A stretch of 64,000 nt of DNA. Origin: Rothia terrae (GTDB taxonomy: Bacteria > Actinomycetota > Actinomycetes > Actinomycetales > Micrococcaceae). A program made the translations under genes and the position numbers. The stretch spans positions 1 through 64,000 of the forward strand of contig NZ_JAAXPV010000002.1 of the NCBI RefSeq assembly GCF_012396615.1, written 5' to 3'. How positions within the stretch are numbered: the first letter of the stretch is position 1; every line of letters starts with the position of its first letter. The notes beneath the pieces are model-generated. The model was not told where the DNA came from. It searched no databases and saw only the letters and a program-made list of their open reading frames with translations. Of the stretch, positions 42,993 through 53,451 are shown piece by piece.

Positions 42993-45900
42993 ATGCCACG
43001 CAGAAAAGATCTTAACAGCATCCTCGTGATTGGTTCCGGACCAATTGTTATCGGTCAAGCAGCCGAATTTGATTACTCAGGAACACAGGCACTTCGCGTT
43101 TTGAAGGAGGAGGGCGTTCGCGTCATCCTCGTGAATTCAAACCCGGCGACCATTATGACTGACCCCGAGTTTGCGGATGCTACGTACATCGAACCGATTA
43201 CACCTGAAGTCATCGAGAAGATTATCGCCAAAGAAAAGCCCGATGCAATTTTGCCGACCCTCGGTGGTCAGACAGCGTTGAACGCGGCTATTTCACTGGA
43301 CGAAGCCGGAATCTTAGCTAAATACGATGTTGAACTCATCGGTGCGAATATTGAAGCGATTAACCTCGGTGAAGATCGTGAAGCTTTCAAAGGTGTAGTA
43401 GAACGTGCCGGTGGTGAATCTGCTCGATCCATCATCGTTCACTCCATGCCCGAAGCGCTCAAGGCAGCAGAAGAGCTGGGCTATCCTATGGTGGTACGCC
43501 CGTCCTTTACGATGGGTGGTTTGGGTTCAGGCCTTGCGTACAACGAAGAAGACCTGTACCGAATCGCGGGTGCTGGTATTCAATACAGCCCCACTAGCGA
43601 GGTTCTTCTTGAAGAATCCATCCTGGGCTGGAAAGAATACGAACTTGAGATGATGCGTGACAAGAATGATAACGTCGTTGTTGTCTGCTCCATCGAGAAT
43701 TTTGATCCCGTAGGTGTTCACACCGGTGACTCAATTACGGTTGCTCCAGCACTCACCCTCACTGACCGCGAGTACCAGCGTTTGCGTGATATCGCGATCA
43801 ACGTCATTCGCGAGGTTGGTGTGGATACCGGTGGCTGTAACATCCAGTTTGCGATTGAACCTGATACCGGCCGCGTAGTCGTTATTGAGATGAATCCTCG
43901 TGTATCACGTTCATCAGCTCTTGCGTCAAAGGCAACGGGCTTCCCGATTGCGAAGATCGCAACCAAGTTGTCACTGGGCTACACTCTCGATGAAATCCCT
44001 AACGACATCACTCAGAAGACCCCCGCGTCCTTTGAACCGACTCTTGATTATGTGGTTGTCAAAGTTCCGCGCTTTGCTTTCGAAAAGTTCCCGGCTGCTG
44101 ATCCCACGCTGACCACTACTATGAAATCCGTGGGCGAAGCTATGGCGCTTGGCAGAAACTTCACTGAAGCACTGCAAAAAGCAATGCGTTCATTGGAGCA
44201 GAAGGGATCTGCCTTCTCATTCATTAAGCCTGAACTGTCAGAGTCAGAACTGAATGAGTTAATCGAGAAGACCAAGGTGCCCACCACCGAACGCATCCAT
44301 CAGGTGCAGCAGGCACTACTTGCAGGCGCAACCATCGAGCAGATGTATGATGCTACCGGCATCGACCCTTGGTTCCTAGATCAGTTAGTTCTGCTCAATG
44401 AAGTAGCCGAAGAGGTCGCTGACAAGGGAACTCTTGATGAAGATATCCTGCGTTACGCAAAGCGTCACGGTTTCTCTGACGAGCAGCTCGCTGAAATTGT
44501 TGGTATGAACGAGGACATTGTACGCGGCGTCCGCCATGCGCTGGGTGTTCGTCCTGTCTTCAAGACGGTTGATACCTGTGCTGCCGAGTTTGAGGCATTT
44601 ACTCCGTACCACTACTCCTCATATGACACAGAGGATGAAGTAGCTCAGCACGACAAGCCCTCTATCATGATTTTGGGCTCTGGCCCGAACCGTATTGGCC
44701 AGGGCATCGAATTCGACTACTCCTGTGTTCATGCATCGATGGTTCTACGTGAAGCCGGTTACGAAACTGTCATGGTGAACTGTAACCCGGAAACTGTTTC
44801 AACCGACTACGATGTATCAACCCGCCTCTACTTCGAGCCTCTGACTCTTGAGGATGTACTTGAAGTTATCGAATCCGAGCGTCGTACCGGCGGGCTCATG
44901 GGCGTATTTGTGCAGCTGGGCGGTCAGACCCCATTGAAGCTTGCTCAGCAGCTCAAGAGCGCTGGTGTGCCGATTTTGGGAACTTCACCTGAGGCAATTG
45001 ACTTGGCTGAAGATCGCGGTGAATTTGCACAGGTTCTTGAGAATGCCGGTCTGCTCTCACCCAAGAACGGCACTGCATACACTTTCGACTCTGCTAAGAA
45101 AATTGCTGACGAGATTGGTTACCCTGTTCTGGTTCGCCCTTCATACGTTCTGGGCGGACGAGGTATGGAAATCGTGTATGACGAAGAAAACCTGGCGCGC
45201 TACCTGGAAAATGCGACCGAGGTTTCACCTTCACAGCCTGCACTGATTGATAAGTTCCTCGAAGACGCTGTCGAAATTGACGTGGATGCTCTCTACGACG
45301 GTACTGAAATGTATCTGGGTGGCGTGATGGAGCATATTGAGGAAGCTGGTATTCACTCCGGCGACTCCGCATGCACCTTGCCACCTATCACGTTGGGCAC
45401 TGACATTATTCAGCGCGTGAAGGAAGCTACCTACGAAATTGCTAAGGGCGTAGGCGTACGAGGTCTCATCAACATTCAGTTCGCTGTCGCCTCGGATATT
45501 CTTTACGTCATTGAAGCTAACCCTCGTGCATCGCGAACGGTTCCGTTTGTTTCTAAGGCAACCGGCGTACAGATGGCGAAAGCAGCAGCTTTGATTGGCA
45601 CCGGCAAGTCGATTGCCGAGCTCAAGCAGGAAGGCTACCTGCCACAGCATATGGATGGCGCTTCGCTGCCTTCAGATACAGCGATTGCTGTCAAGGAAGT
45701 TGTCTTGCCGTTCAGTCGTTTCCGCACCCCCGGGGGCGTCGTTGTTGACTCATTGCTTGGCCCGGAGATGCGTTCAACCGGTGAGGTTATGGGTCTTGAT
45801 CGATACCTGGACACAGCTTTTGCTAAAGCCCAGACTGCAGTAGGGTCTACCCTTCCCACCGAAGGTAAGGTCTTCGTTTCTGTGGCTAACCGCGATAAGC

Positions 45901-46298
45901 GAAACACCATTATCTACGTGAAGATGCTGCAACAACTTGGATTCGAGATTGTTTCGACCGGTGGCACCGCGGACGTTTTGCGTCGTAACGGTGTTGACTC
46001 CCAGGTGGTCGCTAAAATGCGTGAAACTGCTGAAGATGAGAAGTCCATCGTGGATATGATCAATGATGGTGAAATCAACATCATCTTCAATACTCCTTCA
46101 GGTGGCGGAGAGGCACGAGGCGATGGTTACCAGATTCGTGCTGCAGCTACCAGTGTGGGTTGCCCGGTGATGACGACCGTGTCTGAGTTTGGCTCAGCAG
46201 TTCAGGCTATCAACGCACTTCGGGAATACAGCTGGAGCGTTATGAGCCTGCAGGAACATGAGCAAAATCTTGCTAAAGCACAAGAGGTGAATGCATGA
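42993..46298 (+). CDS. carB: Carbamoyl-phosphate synthase large subunit
   Basis: Makes carbamoyl phosphate from bicarbonate, ammonia and two ATP. Two homologous halves: the first starts [21 protein letters not shown] and the second [21 protein letters not shown] near residue 560, each with an ATP-grasp domain ([10 protein letters not shown] and [11 protein letters not shown]). The C-terminal MGS-like allosteric domain follows ([21 protein letters not shown]). 1101 aa, normal. ATGA overlap with pyrF. Confidence 0.98.
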   Translation: MPRRKDLNSILVIGSGPIVIGQAAEFDYSGTQALRVLKEEGVRVILVNSNPATIMTDPEFADATYIEPITPEVIEKIIAKEKPDAILPTLGGQTALNAAISLDEAGILAKYDVELIGANIEAINLGEDREAFKGVVERAGGESARSIIVHSMPEALKAAEELGYPMVVRPSFTMGGLGSGLAYNEEDLYRIAGAGIQYSPTSEVLLEESILGWKEYELEMMRDKNDNVVVVCSIENFDPVGVHTGDSITVAPALTLTDREYQRLRDIAINVIREVGVDTGGCNIQFAIEPDTGRVVVIEMNPRVSRSSALASKATGFPIAKIATKLSLGYTLDEIPNDITQKTPASFEPTLDYVVVKVPRFAFEKFPAADPTLTTTMKSVGEAMALGRNFTEALQKAMRSLEQKGSAFSFIKPELSESELNELIEKTKVPTTERIHQVQQALLAGATIEQMYDATGIDPWFLDQLVLLNEVAEEVADKGTLDEDILRYAKRHGFSDEQLAEIVGMNEDIVRGVRHALGVRPVFKTVDTCAAEFEAFTPYHYSSYDTEDEVAQHDKPSIMILGSGPNRIGQGIEFDYSCVHASMVLREAGYETVMVNCNPETVSTDYDVSTRLYFEPLTLEDVLEVIESERRTGGLMGVFVQLGGQTPLKLAQQLKSAGVPILGTSPEAIDLAEDRGEFAQVLENAGLLSPKNGTAYTFDSAKKIADEIGYPVLVRPSYVLGGRGMEIVYDEENLARYLENATEVSPSQPALIDKFLEDAVEIDVDALYDGTEMYLGGVMEHIEEAGIHSGDSACTLPPITLGTDIIQRVKEATYEIAKGVGVRGLINIQFAVASDILYVIEANPRASRTVPFVSKATGVQMAKAAALIGTGKSIAELKQEGYLPQHMDGASLPSDTAIAVKEVVLPFSRFRTPGGVVVDSLLGPEMRSTGEVMGLDRYLDTAFAKAQTAVGSTLPTEGKVFVSVANRDKRNTIIYVKMLQQLGFEIVSTGGTADVLRRNGVDSQVVAKMRETAEDEKSIVDMINDGEINIIFNTPSGGGEARGDGYQIRAAATSVGCPVMTTVSEFGSAVQAINALREYSWSVMSLQEHEQNLAKAQEVNA

Positions 46299-47134
46299 GC
46301 TCTTTAGGCTTTGGTGATCGCCTAGCCGATGCTATTGAGGCTAAAGGTCCGCTGTGTATAGGTATTGACCCCCATGTTCAATTACTTGAGCAGTGGGGCT
46401 TGCCGTTGAACGCTGATGGTGTAAGAGCTTTTGCAGAGGCTGTACTTGAAGGATGCGGTGATCATGCAGCAGCACTGAAACCGCAGGTCGCTTTTTTTGA
46501 GCAATACGGTTCAGCTGGCATGGCCGTCCTTGAAGAGGTTATTGCTGAGGCGAAGCGCCGCAATATTATTATTGTGGCGGATGCTAAACGCGGTGATATT
46601 GGCTCAACAATGAAAGCGTATTCAGATGCGTGGTTGGGGGAATCTCCGTTAGCTACCGACTCGGTAACTTTGAGTCCTTATCTCGGATTTGAATCATTGC
46701 GTCCGGCCTTTGATGCAGCGCATTCAAAGGGGCGTGGCACCTTTGTGTTGGCGCTAACTTCAAATCCCGAAGGTAAAAGTGTTCAGCATATCGGGGGAGC
46801 TCAATCAGTGGCTGCAAATATTGTGGATGCTGCGCGTGAGGAAAATGCGCGTCAGGAATGGTCCGCTATGGGCTCTTGTGGTCTGGTGGTTGGCGCAACT
46901 GTAGCTGATGCTCTTGAGAAGCTAAAGATTGACCTCAGTAGCTTCAACGGACCGATTCTTGCTCCAGGCTATGGTGCGCAAGGCGCGACCGCAGCTGACC
47001 TGTATCGTGTTTTCGCCGGAATCGAGAATCAGGTTCTGGTGAACTCCAGCAGGGGAGTGCTTTCCCACGGTCCCAACCTTCAGAAGTTGGCTGAAGCGTG
47101 CGATATGTCCCGCGAGGATCTACTGAACCGCTAG
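46295..47134 (+). CDS. pyrF: Orotidine 5'-phosphate decarboxylase, type 2
   Basis: Last step to UMP. The long actinobacterial/type 2 form, with [16 protein letters not shown], the catalytic [22 protein letters not shown], and the C-terminal [16 protein letters not shown]. 279 aa. Starts inside the carB stop codon region (ATGA) and is followed by an 18-bp stem terminator that ends the operon. pyrD and pyrE are not in the window. Confidence 0.96.
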   Translation: MSSLGFGDRLADAIEAKGPLCIGIDPHVQLLEQWGLPLNADGVRAFAEAVLEGCGDHAAALKPQVAFFEQYGSAGMAVLEEVIAEAKRRNIIIVADAKRGDIGSTMKAYSDAWLGESPLATDSVTLSPYLGFESLRPAFDAAHSKGRGTFVLALTSNPEGKSVQHIGGAQSVAANIVDAAREENARQEWSAMGSCGLVVGATVADALEKLKIDLSSFNGPILAPGYGAQGATAADLYRVFAGIENQVLVNSSRGVLSHGPNLQKLAEACDMSREDLLNR

Positions 47135-47152
47135 TACGATACAAATCACCGT

Positions 47153-47201
47153 AAAATAGTGTGCTAATACATATTAAATAAGTATTAGCACACTATTTTT
47201 C
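47153..47201 (+). terminator. Terminator of the pyr operon
   Basis: Perfect 18-bp stem AAAATAGTGTGCTAATAC (47153-47170) / GTATTAGCACACTATTTT (47182-47199), followed by T and CTTT; the left arm begins with A4, so it may work in both directions. Confidence 0.9.
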
Positions 47202-47237
47202 TTTAAGTTACCGTAGGATAATATTTATAAAACAATC

Positions 47238-47287
47238 ACCGTTAACTTCTCGGCTGTGGGGAACAGCCTGGTAGGGTGACGGTTTTT
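47238..47287 (+). promoter_or_regulatory. Terminator-like structured leader of mihF
   Basis: ACCGT (47238-47242) can pair with ACGGT (47279-47283), enclosing a perfect GGCTGT/ACAGCC hairpin (47252-47257 and 47263-47268); T5 follows at once. It lies downstream of an AT-rich likely promoter (GATAAT 47217-47222) and upstream of the mihF ribosome binding site. It looks like an attenuator, but no known family was recognised. Confidence 0.4.
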
Positions 47288-47320
47288 GGGGAAAGAAAAA
47301 ATAAACAAGGGAATAATATA

Positions 47321-47635
47321 ATGGTGCTCAATCCACTGACCGACGAACAGCGCGCTGCAGCTCGCGAAAAGGCTAAGACCGCACGTATCGCTCGTGCTGC
47401 AGTCAAAGAAGATTTGAAACAGCGCAAAGTTACTGTCGAAGAAGTACTCAATCGTGCAAAAAATGAAGAAGCACTGAGTAGACTTAAAGTCACTGAACTG
47501 CTGACCGCTCTGCCGAGCATCGGCGAAGTTCGGGCAGAAGCTATTTTGAAAGAACTCAACATCGCATCATCACGCCGCTTGCGTGGTCTCGGCGTTCACC
47601 AGCGCAGTGCGTTAGTTGAGTACCTCAACAAATAA
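47321..47635 (+). CDS. mihF: Actinobacterial integration host factor MihF
   Basis: Small nucleoid-associated DNA-binding protein, essential in mycobacteria and not related to HU-type IHF. A long N-terminal helix of Ala, Arg and Lys ([20 protein letters not shown]) is followed by a helix-two-turn-helix with [20 protein letters not shown] and the ending [18 protein letters not shown]. 104 aa. ATG 47321 is chosen, with AAGGGA nine bases upstream and the conserved MVLNPLT start; the 15-codon longer frame runs through the leader. Sits before gmk, the standard place. Confidence 0.95.
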   Translation: MVLNPLTDEQRAAAREKAKTARIARAAVKEDLKQRKVTVEEVLNRAKNEEALSRLKVTELLTALPSIGEVRAEAILKELNIASSRRLRGLGVHQRSALVEYLNK

Positions 47636-47652
47636 CCAAGGATTGTGTACAG

Positions 47653-48222
47653 ATGACTGAAAAAACCACACCTCGACTAACAGTTTTAGCTGGTCCAACA
47701 GCAGTTGGTAAGGGAACAGTTTCCGCCTACATTCGCGAGAACTATCCCACCGTGTGGTTTTCGGTCTCTGCGACCACTCGCGACCCGCGTCCGGGGGAAG
47801 AAGACGGCATTCACTATTACTTTGTTTCTGATGAGGAATTCGACTCAATGGTTGAAAACCGCCAGATGCTTGAGTGGGCTACAGTTCATAATTCCTACCG
47901 CTATGGAACCATGCGTTCCATGGTTCAACGAGCGTTGGACGCTGGGCGTGATGTCTTCTTGGAAATTGATTTACAGGGTGCTCGTCAGATTCGCAACGCG
48001 ATGCCGGAGTCGCAACTGATTTTCTTGGCTCCTCCGAGTTGGGATGAGCTCGTTAATCGTTTGGTTGGACGCGGCACTGAAAGCCCTGAGCAACAGGCTA
48101 TTCGCCTTGAAACCGCTAAGGAAGAATTGGCTGCTGAGCCTGAATTCGACTATACCGTGGTCAATGACAAGGTAGAACGAGCGGCTGAGGAGATTGTGAG
48201 CTTGATGGGTCTGACTCGATAG
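47653..48222 (+). CDS. gmk: Guanylate kinase
   Basis: Phosphorylates GMP to GDP. P-loop [19 protein letters not shown]-binding [22 protein letters not shown], then [12 protein letters not shown] and [17 protein letters not shown]. 189 aa, normal. Overlaps no gene; 17 bases after mihF, probably one transcript. A hairpin follows. Confidence 0.96.
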   Translation: MTEKTTPRLTVLAGPTAVGKGTVSAYIRENYPTVWFSVSATTRDPRPGEEDGIHYYFVSDEEFDSMVENRQMLEWATVHNSYRYGTMRSMVQRALDAGRDVFLEIDLQGARQIRNAMPESQLIFLAPPSWDELVNRLVGRGTESPEQQAIRLETAKEELAAEPEFDYTVVNDKVERAAEEIVSLMGLTR

Positions 48223-48240
48223 CCAAATCTATCTCGCATG

Positions 48241-48280
48241 AATGCCCTGCGTATTCACGTAATGTGTTTCGCAGGGCATT
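48241..48280 (+). terminator. Hairpin after gmk
   Basis: AATGCCCTGCG (48241-48251) pairs perfectly with CGCAGGGCATT (48270-48280). No T-run follows, so it is a terminator of the T-less kind or a weak one. Confidence 0.55.
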
Positions 48281-48394
48281 CGCGTGCTAAATACTTTTAG
48301 AACCGCTATAGTTGATACTTAGTTTTGGCTTCTCTGATGAGGAGTTCTACCGAAATTATCCGGTACATTTTATTCGACAATTTTTGGAGTATTC

Positions 48395-48784
48395 GTGGCT
48401 AACGTTCACAACGAAGAAGGAATCATCAACCCCAGTGCTGACGCGCTGATTGAAAAGGCTGAGTCCAAGTACGGTCTGGTGATTTTCGGTGCTCGTCGTG
48501 CACGCCAGATCAATGCTTACTACTCACAGTTGCACGATAACCTTTACGATCATGTTGGTCCTTTGGTTGACAGCGAACCCAACGAGAAGGCTTTGTCTGT
48601 TGCGATGCGCGAAATCAACGAAGGTCTGATTGAGGCTCATCACGTTGAAGATTCTAAGTTCGATGAGAACGGTCAAATCATCCACGAAGTAACCGGTTCT
48701 GACTTCTTCCCCGGTGAGGTGTACGGTGAAGAGTTTGTTGATGCTCCCGTAGTTGAATACGTGGATGCTGAAGACTCAGAATAA
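48395..48784 (+). CDS. rpoZ: DNA-directed RNA polymerase omega subunit
   Basis: Helps assembly of the beta' subunit. The core is [20 protein letters not shown], then [15 protein letters not shown] and the [16 protein letters not shown] helix. At 129 aa it is longer than the E. coli protein (91), with an acidic tail (about 40 residues, ending DAEDSE) as in other Micrococcaceae. GTG 48395 with TGGAG upstream. A 172-base gap after gmk contains TATAGT (about 48308) as a possible -10 box and a TACCG/CGGTA hairpin. Confidence 0.93.
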   Translation: MANVHNEEGIINPSADALIEKAESKYGLVIFGARRARQINAYYSQLHDNLYDHVGPLVDSEPNEKALSVAMREINEGLIEAHHVEDSKFDENGQIIHEVTGSDFFPGEVYGEEFVDAPVVEYVDAEDSE

Positions 48785-48801
48785 GGGTTTCATCTAACGG
48801 T

Positions 48802-50052
48802 ATGCGTATTATCGTAGGTTTCGGAGGGGGCATTGCCGCTTATAAGGCGACAATGCTCCTTCGTCTTTTTTCTAAAGCTGGTCATGAGGTAGTTGCTATG
48901 CCAACTGCTTCAGCCCTGGAATTTGTTGGCAAACCGACGTTTGAGGCACTCAGCGGCAATCCTGTTTCGACTTCTGTTTTTGAGCGGGTACCTGAAGTTA
49001 ACCATGTGCGTCAGGCAGAGCAGGCCGATGCCATTGTGGTAGCACCTGCCACTGCTGATCTCATGGCGCGTTTAGCGTCCGGTCATGCAGATGATTTGCT
49101 GAGTGCTACCATTTTGACAACGCACGCTCCGGTGATTCTTGCCCCCGCGATGCATACGCAAATGTGGGAGCATCCGGCGACGGAACGAAACGTAGAGACT
49201 CTTAAAGGGTTTGGCTATCACGTAATTGAGCCTGCTGTGGGGCGGTTAACTGGCCCTGATTCTGGTGTTGGGCGGATGCCCGAACCCGAGGAAATTTTTG
49301 AAGAAGCTCATCGCATTTTGGCATCTTTAGAAGCCGGTGTTGCGCCCAAATCTTCAGCTTCAAATGAATTGCAGGGCAAGAAGGTCGTGGTGACAGCAGG
49401 TGGAACCCGTGAACCGCTAGATCCCGTTCGATATTTGGGTAATCGTTCGTCGGGCAAGCAGGGCGTGGCTATTGCGCGAGCAGCTCAGGTAGCTGGCGCC
49501 GATGTCACTTTGGTTGCTGGGCATATGGAAGTTGATCCTCCTGCAGGAGTTGAAATTAGGTCCATATCAACCGCTCAAGAACTTCAAAAAGCTGTTTTTG
49601 AAGAAGTTATCGACGCGGATGTTCTCATTATGGCGGCGGCCGTAGCTGATTTTCGACCCGCTCAGTACGAAGACTTCAAAATCAAAAAGACGGACGACGA
49701 TCCCCAAGCTCCGGTTATTGAGCTAGTGAAAAATCCGGATATTTTGAAGAGTATAGTCGAGGCCCGTGAGCAGAAAACTATTTCTGCACTTGATCTCATC
49801 GTGGGTTTTGCAGCCGAAACCGGCGATGGTCATACTTCTCCTTTAGAATTCGGACAGGCGAAGCTCAAGCGCAAGGGATGCGATTTGCTAGTGGTGAACG
49901 AAGTCGGTTCAACTAAAGGATTCGGCACCGACACCAATGAAGTCTCGATTCTTTCGTCAATGACATCGAATATCGTTCATGCGCAGGGCAGTAAAGATGA
50001 CGTAGCTCAGTCACTCATTCGACTTATTGCGCAACAACTCAAACAAAATTAA
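48802..50052 (+). CDS. coaBC: Bifunctional phosphopantothenoylcysteine decarboxylase/synthetase CoaBC
   Basis: Two successive steps of coenzyme A synthesis. The N-terminal flavoprotein CoaC half has [17 protein letters not shown], the His loop in [20 protein letters not shown] and APAMHTQMW; the segment equivalent to the decarboxylase active-site flap reads [16 protein letters not shown], without the Cys of the E. coli enzyme. The CoaB half (from about residue 190) has [24 protein letters not shown]-like sequence, AAAVADFRP and the FKIKK lysines. 416 aa, normal. 17 bases after rpoZ. Confidence 0.95.
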   Translation: MRIIVGFGGGIAAYKATMLLRLFSKAGHEVVAMPTASALEFVGKPTFEALSGNPVSTSVFERVPEVNHVRQAEQADAIVVAPATADLMARLASGHADDLLSATILTTHAPVILAPAMHTQMWEHPATERNVETLKGFGYHVIEPAVGRLTGPDSGVGRMPEPEEIFEEAHRILASLEAGVAPKSSASNELQGKKVVVTAGGTREPLDPVRYLGNRSSGKQGVAIARAAQVAGADVTLVAGHMEVDPPAGVEIRSISTAQELQKAVFEEVIDADVLIMAAAVADFRPAQYEDFKIKKTDDDPQAPVIELVKNPDILKSIVEAREQKTISALDLIVGFAAETGDGHTSPLEFGQAKLKRKGCDLLVVNEVGSTKGFGTDTNEVSILSSMTSNIVHAQGSKDDVAQSLIRLIAQQLKQN

Positions 50053-50080
50053 TGATTGCCCTCATGGGCCCGAAAGACAG

Positions 50081-50086
50081 TACAGT
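50081..50086 (+). promoter_or_regulatory. -10 box of leaderless metK
   Basis: TACAGT six bases before GTG 50093; no Shine-Dalgarno between. Supports GTG 50093 over the longer frame that begins inside coaBC. Confidence 0.5.
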
Positions 50087-50092
50087 AGATAC

Positions 50093-51298
50093 GTGACTAA
50101 TAATCAGCATTTACGCCTTTTCACCAGTGAGTCAGTCACTGAGGGGCATCCAGATAAAATTTGTGATCAGATTTCAGATGCAATCCTGGACGGTCTGCTT
50201 GAGCAGGATCCAGCGTCCAACGTTGCTGTCGAAACCATGGTGACTACCGGCCAGGTAATGGTAGCCGGTGAAGTTACCACTAATGGTTATGTGGATATTC
50301 CTTCGATTGTCCGCAAAACAATCCTTGATATTGGGTACAACTCTTCAACCCACGGTTTCGATGGCGAATTCTGTGGAGTTTCGGTATCCATTGGTGAGCA
50401 GTCTCCTGACATCAATGCGGGTGTTTATGAGTCTCTTGAGACCCGTAAGGGTGAAGCCAAGGACGCCTTGGACGCTCAGGGCGCAGGCGACCAGGGCATC
50501 ATGTTCGGCTACGCATCCAATGAGACCGAGGTCTTGATGCCTGCCCCCATCTGGGTAGCTCACCGTCTTTCGGAGCAGCTGACCAATGTTCGCAAGCAGG
50601 GCATTCTCGAAGACTTGCGTCCTGACGGTAAAACCCAGGTTACTTTGGGCTATGACGGTGCGAAGCCCGTCTCTATCGATACCGTTGTAGTTTCAACCCA
50701 GCATGTGCGCGGCTATGATTTGGAGCAGCTCAACGCTGATATCAAAGAGCACGTGATTTCACCGGTTCTTGAATGTCTGCCGTTTGAGACCTCCAACGAT
50801 ACTAAGTTCATTATCAACCCCGCTGGGCAGTTTGTTCAGGGTGGCCCAGTCGGCGATGCTGGTCTGACCGGTCGAAAGATTATCGTTGATACTTACGGCG
50901 GCATGGCTCGTCACGGCGGTGGTGCTTTCTCCGGTAAAGATCCTTCGAAGGTTGATCGTTCGGCTGCATATGCGATGCGTTGGGTTGCTAAGAATGTTGT
51001 AGCAGCTGGTCTAGCTGATAAAGCAGAGGTTCAGGTAGCTTACGCAATTGGCCAAGCAGCTCCCGTGGGTCTGTATGTTGAGACTTTTGGAACCGAAAAA
51101 ATCGATCCTGCAAAAATTGAAAAAGCCATTCGTGAAGTCTTCGACCTGCGTCCGCTAGCTATTATCAATGACCTAGATTTGCGCCGCCCGATTTATGCAA
51201 AGACAGCTGCGCACGGTCATTTTGGTCGCAATGAACCCGAGTTCACCTGGGAGCGTACCGACCGAGTAGATGCATTGAAAGATGTAATTGGAGCATAA
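50093..51298 (+). CDS. metK: S-adenosylmethionine synthetase
   Basis: Makes S-adenosylmethionine from ATP and methionine. [21 protein letters not shown], the ATP-binding [12 protein letters not shown], the P-loop-like [20 protein letters not shown] and the [16 protein letters not shown] segment are diagnostic. 401 aa from GTG 50093, whose [13 protein letters not shown] is the natural N-terminus. The 22-codon longer frame begins with TTG inside coaBC and lacks conservation. No SAM riboswitch fits in the 40-base gap. Confidence 0.96.
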   Translation: MTNNQHLRLFTSESVTEGHPDKICDQISDAILDGLLEQDPASNVAVETMVTTGQVMVAGEVTTNGYVDIPSIVRKTILDIGYNSSTHGFDGEFCGVSVSIGEQSPDINAGVYESLETRKGEAKDALDAQGAGDQGIMFGYASNETEVLMPAPIWVAHRLSEQLTNVRKQGILEDLRPDGKTQVTLGYDGAKPVSIDTVVVSTQHVRGYDLEQLNADIKEHVISPVLECLPFETSNDTKFIINPAGQFVQGGPVGDAGLTGRKIIVDTYGGMARHGGGAFSGKDPSKVDRSAAYAMRWVAKNVVAAGLADKAEVQVAYAIGQAAPVGLYVETFGTEKIDPAKIEKAIREVFDLRPLAIINDLDLRRPIYAKTAAHGHFGRNEPEFTWERTDRVDALKDVIGA

Positions 51299-51306
51299 TA
51301 GAACCT

Positions 51307-53430
51307 ATGGGTTCTAACGATTTTAAGGAATCCCTGCAAACAGATTTGTTGCAGGGATTTCCTGCTTTTGAGCAAGGTGCGGTAGGCAGTTCTATTGAGC
51401 TGCCGGTTGCCCGTGTACTCGTTGAAACCCACGTACCTCATCTGGACAGGCTTTTTGACTACCTTGTACCTGAGGATTTGGCTAGCGTGGCGCAGCCAGG
51501 TGTGAGGGTTAAGGTTCCATTTGGCTCGCGCACTGTGCAAGGGTTCATCAGAGAACGCACAGCTGAATCTTCTTTGCCCGGTCGCCTGTTGCCTCTCAAA
51601 CAAGTCATCTCACCGGTCCCGGTGGTGAGTACCGAGGTGTTTGAGATTGCTGATGAAGTAGCGTCGCGTTTTGCCGGAGTTACACAGGATGTATTGCGTT
51701 TAGCGGTGCCGGCCCGAATCGCACGAGCTGAAGACAAGTACATCAAGAAGGCACTAACTAGTCGTGAAGAAGAAATCGCGCCAGATAACAAGAGGTTTAG
51801 CTTAGAGAAATTCTTTGCGGAAGCTCCTGATATCGAGCCTTGCGAAACGAGCGGTTTTAACCTCTACAATAACGGACCAGAATTTATCGAAGATCTTCCG
51901 CATTCAGCCACTCGAGCAGTTATGACGGTGTTGCCTGCTAGCACGCAACAGCACAGCTGGGAGAATCTATTAGCTGCGGCTCTCGTGACAGCAGCGAACG
52001 CTGGTAAAGGTTCTATAGCCGTTGTACCTGAACAAAAATCTTTACAACGACTAAGCGATGCTTTGTCACTGTTAGTCCGTGAAGAACATTTTGTTCAGCT
52101 CACCGGCAATGATAAGCCTTCACAGAGGTACGAGAACTTTATGAAAGTTCGTACAGGGGAAGTCCGGATAGTTATTGGTACCAGGTCAGCTGCATACGCA
52201 CCTGTCCGCAATCTGGGTTTTGTGGCTTGTTGGGACGACGGCGATTCTAACCTTATTGAACGACGCGCCCCGTATTCTCATGCGCGTGATGTTTTGTTGT
52301 TGCGTGCTCAGCACAGTGATTGCGCGGCACTTTTCATGGGCTACTCCATGAGCAGCGAGAGCGCCCGCCTAGTTAAAACTCGTTGGGCTACCTATCTCGG
52401 CGCTGACCGCTCAGTAGTTCGCGACCATTCACCGCGCGTCCTATCTACCGGCGATGAGTACCAACTGGCGCGAGACCCTATGGCAGCTTTCGCGCGCATC
52501 CCTCAGGTTGCTTATCAGCTGGCTCAGCAGGCGCTGAAAAATGGACCAGTACTGGTTCAGGTGGCTCGTGCAGGCTATGTTCCATCGCTTGCTTGTCAGC
52601 GGTGTCGTATGCCGGCTCGTTGTCAGAATTGCCGTGGACCATTAAAAGTGACCGGACAATCCAGCGTGCCCGAATGCGGCTGGTGTGGTAGGGGAGCCCA
52701 TCAGTGGAAATGTTCTGAGTGTGGATACGACAGGTGGCGTATGAGCGCCGTTGGAGCTTTACGTACTGCTGAAGAATTGGGTAGGGCTTTTCCTGACGTG
52801 CCCGTTATTTCCTCTAGCGGTGAGCATGTTCGAGCGGATATTGGTGCAGAACCAGCTTTAGTTGTCGCTACTCCCGGTGCTGAACCTGTGGCAGATGGCG
52901 GGTACAGCGCAACACTACTTCTTGATGCCGACCGCATGTATGCTCGAGATTCTTTGCGAGCCCCAGAAATGGCACTCAGACGCTGGCTAAATGCGGCTGC
53001 GCTGACTCGTCCCTTTGCTCAAGGCGGACGAGTGGTGTGTACGGCTCAAGAGTCCGTCGCCCTCCAAGCTTTAGTGCGCTGGGACCCTGTAGGTTTTGCT
53101 CTGGAAGAATTAGAGGAACGAGCACAACTCATGCTTCCGCCGGCGGTTCGGACTGCTGCCATTACCGGTGAAGAAGCTGCCGTCAAAGATTTTTTGGGTA
53201 AGCTCAATCTTCCTGAGGACGTGCGTGTGGTAGGACCTGCTATCTTAGAGAGCCCCGAAGGATTTTATGAGCAGGAGACTGATCAGGTGCTTTGGCGCGT
53301 TATTTTGTTTTTCAGCTACGCCCGGGCACATGACATTACCCCTGCATTGCGAGTGGCGCGGTCAGCTTCTTCTGCTCTAAAAATCCATTCACCGGTACAG
53401 ATTCGCTGTGATGGCTTGGATATTCTCTAG
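51307..53430 (+). CDS. priA: Primosomal protein PriA-like (probable replication restart protein N')
   Basis: Actinobacterial form of PriA. The N-terminal 3'-end-binding domain includes ARVLVETHVPHLDRLFDYLVP, and the zinc-binding region CQRCRMPARCQNCRG followed by CGWCGRGAHQWKCSECG (about residues 430-475) is intact with eight cysteines. Walker A and DEAH motifs of ordinary PriA are missing; IGTRSAAYAPVRNLGF marks the degenerate helicase region. It therefore probably does not unwind DNA, as generally seen in actinobacterial homologues. 707 aa. Follows metK after eight bases and is convergent with the glycosyltransferase. Confidence 0.9.
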   Translation: MGSNDFKESLQTDLLQGFPAFEQGAVGSSIELPVARVLVETHVPHLDRLFDYLVPEDLASVAQPGVRVKVPFGSRTVQGFIRERTAESSLPGRLLPLKQVISPVPVVSTEVFEIADEVASRFAGVTQDVLRLAVPARIARAEDKYIKKALTSREEEIAPDNKRFSLEKFFAEAPDIEPCETSGFNLYNNGPEFIEDLPHSATRAVMTVLPASTQQHSWENLLAAALVTAANAGKGSIAVVPEQKSLQRLSDALSLLVREEHFVQLTGNDKPSQRYENFMKVRTGEVRIVIGTRSAAYAPVRNLGFVACWDDGDSNLIERRAPYSHARDVLLLRAQHSDCAALFMGYSMSSESARLVKTRWATYLGADRSVVRDHSPRVLSTGDEYQLARDPMAAFARIPQVAYQLAQQALKNGPVLVQVARAGYVPSLACQRCRMPARCQNCRGPLKVTGQSSVPECGWCGRGAHQWKCSECGYDRWRMSAVGALRTAEELGRAFPDVPVISSSGEHVRADIGAEPALVVATPGAEPVADGGYSATLLLDADRMYARDSLRAPEMALRRWLNAAALTRPFAQGGRVVCTAQESVALQALVRWDPVGFALEELEERAQLMLPPAVRTAAITGEEAAVKDFLGKLNLPEDVRVVGPAILESPEGFYEQETDQVLWRVILFFSYARAHDITPALRVARSASSALKIHSPVQIRCDGLDIL

Positions 53431-53451
53431 CTTTCCTGGCTAGAGGTTTTT
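53425..53451 (+). terminator. Terminator shared by priA and the glycosyltransferase, containing both stop codons
   Basis: CTCTAGC (53425-53431) / GCTAGAG (53439-53445), seven-base loop, then GTTTTT. The priA stop TAG (53428-53430) lies in the left arm and the minus-strand stop TAG (53440-53442) in the right arm, both inside CTAG. Confidence 0.75.

Noticed and set aside
50053-50092. SAM riboswitch upstream of metK
   Set aside because: The gap is only 40 bases and metK appears leaderless.
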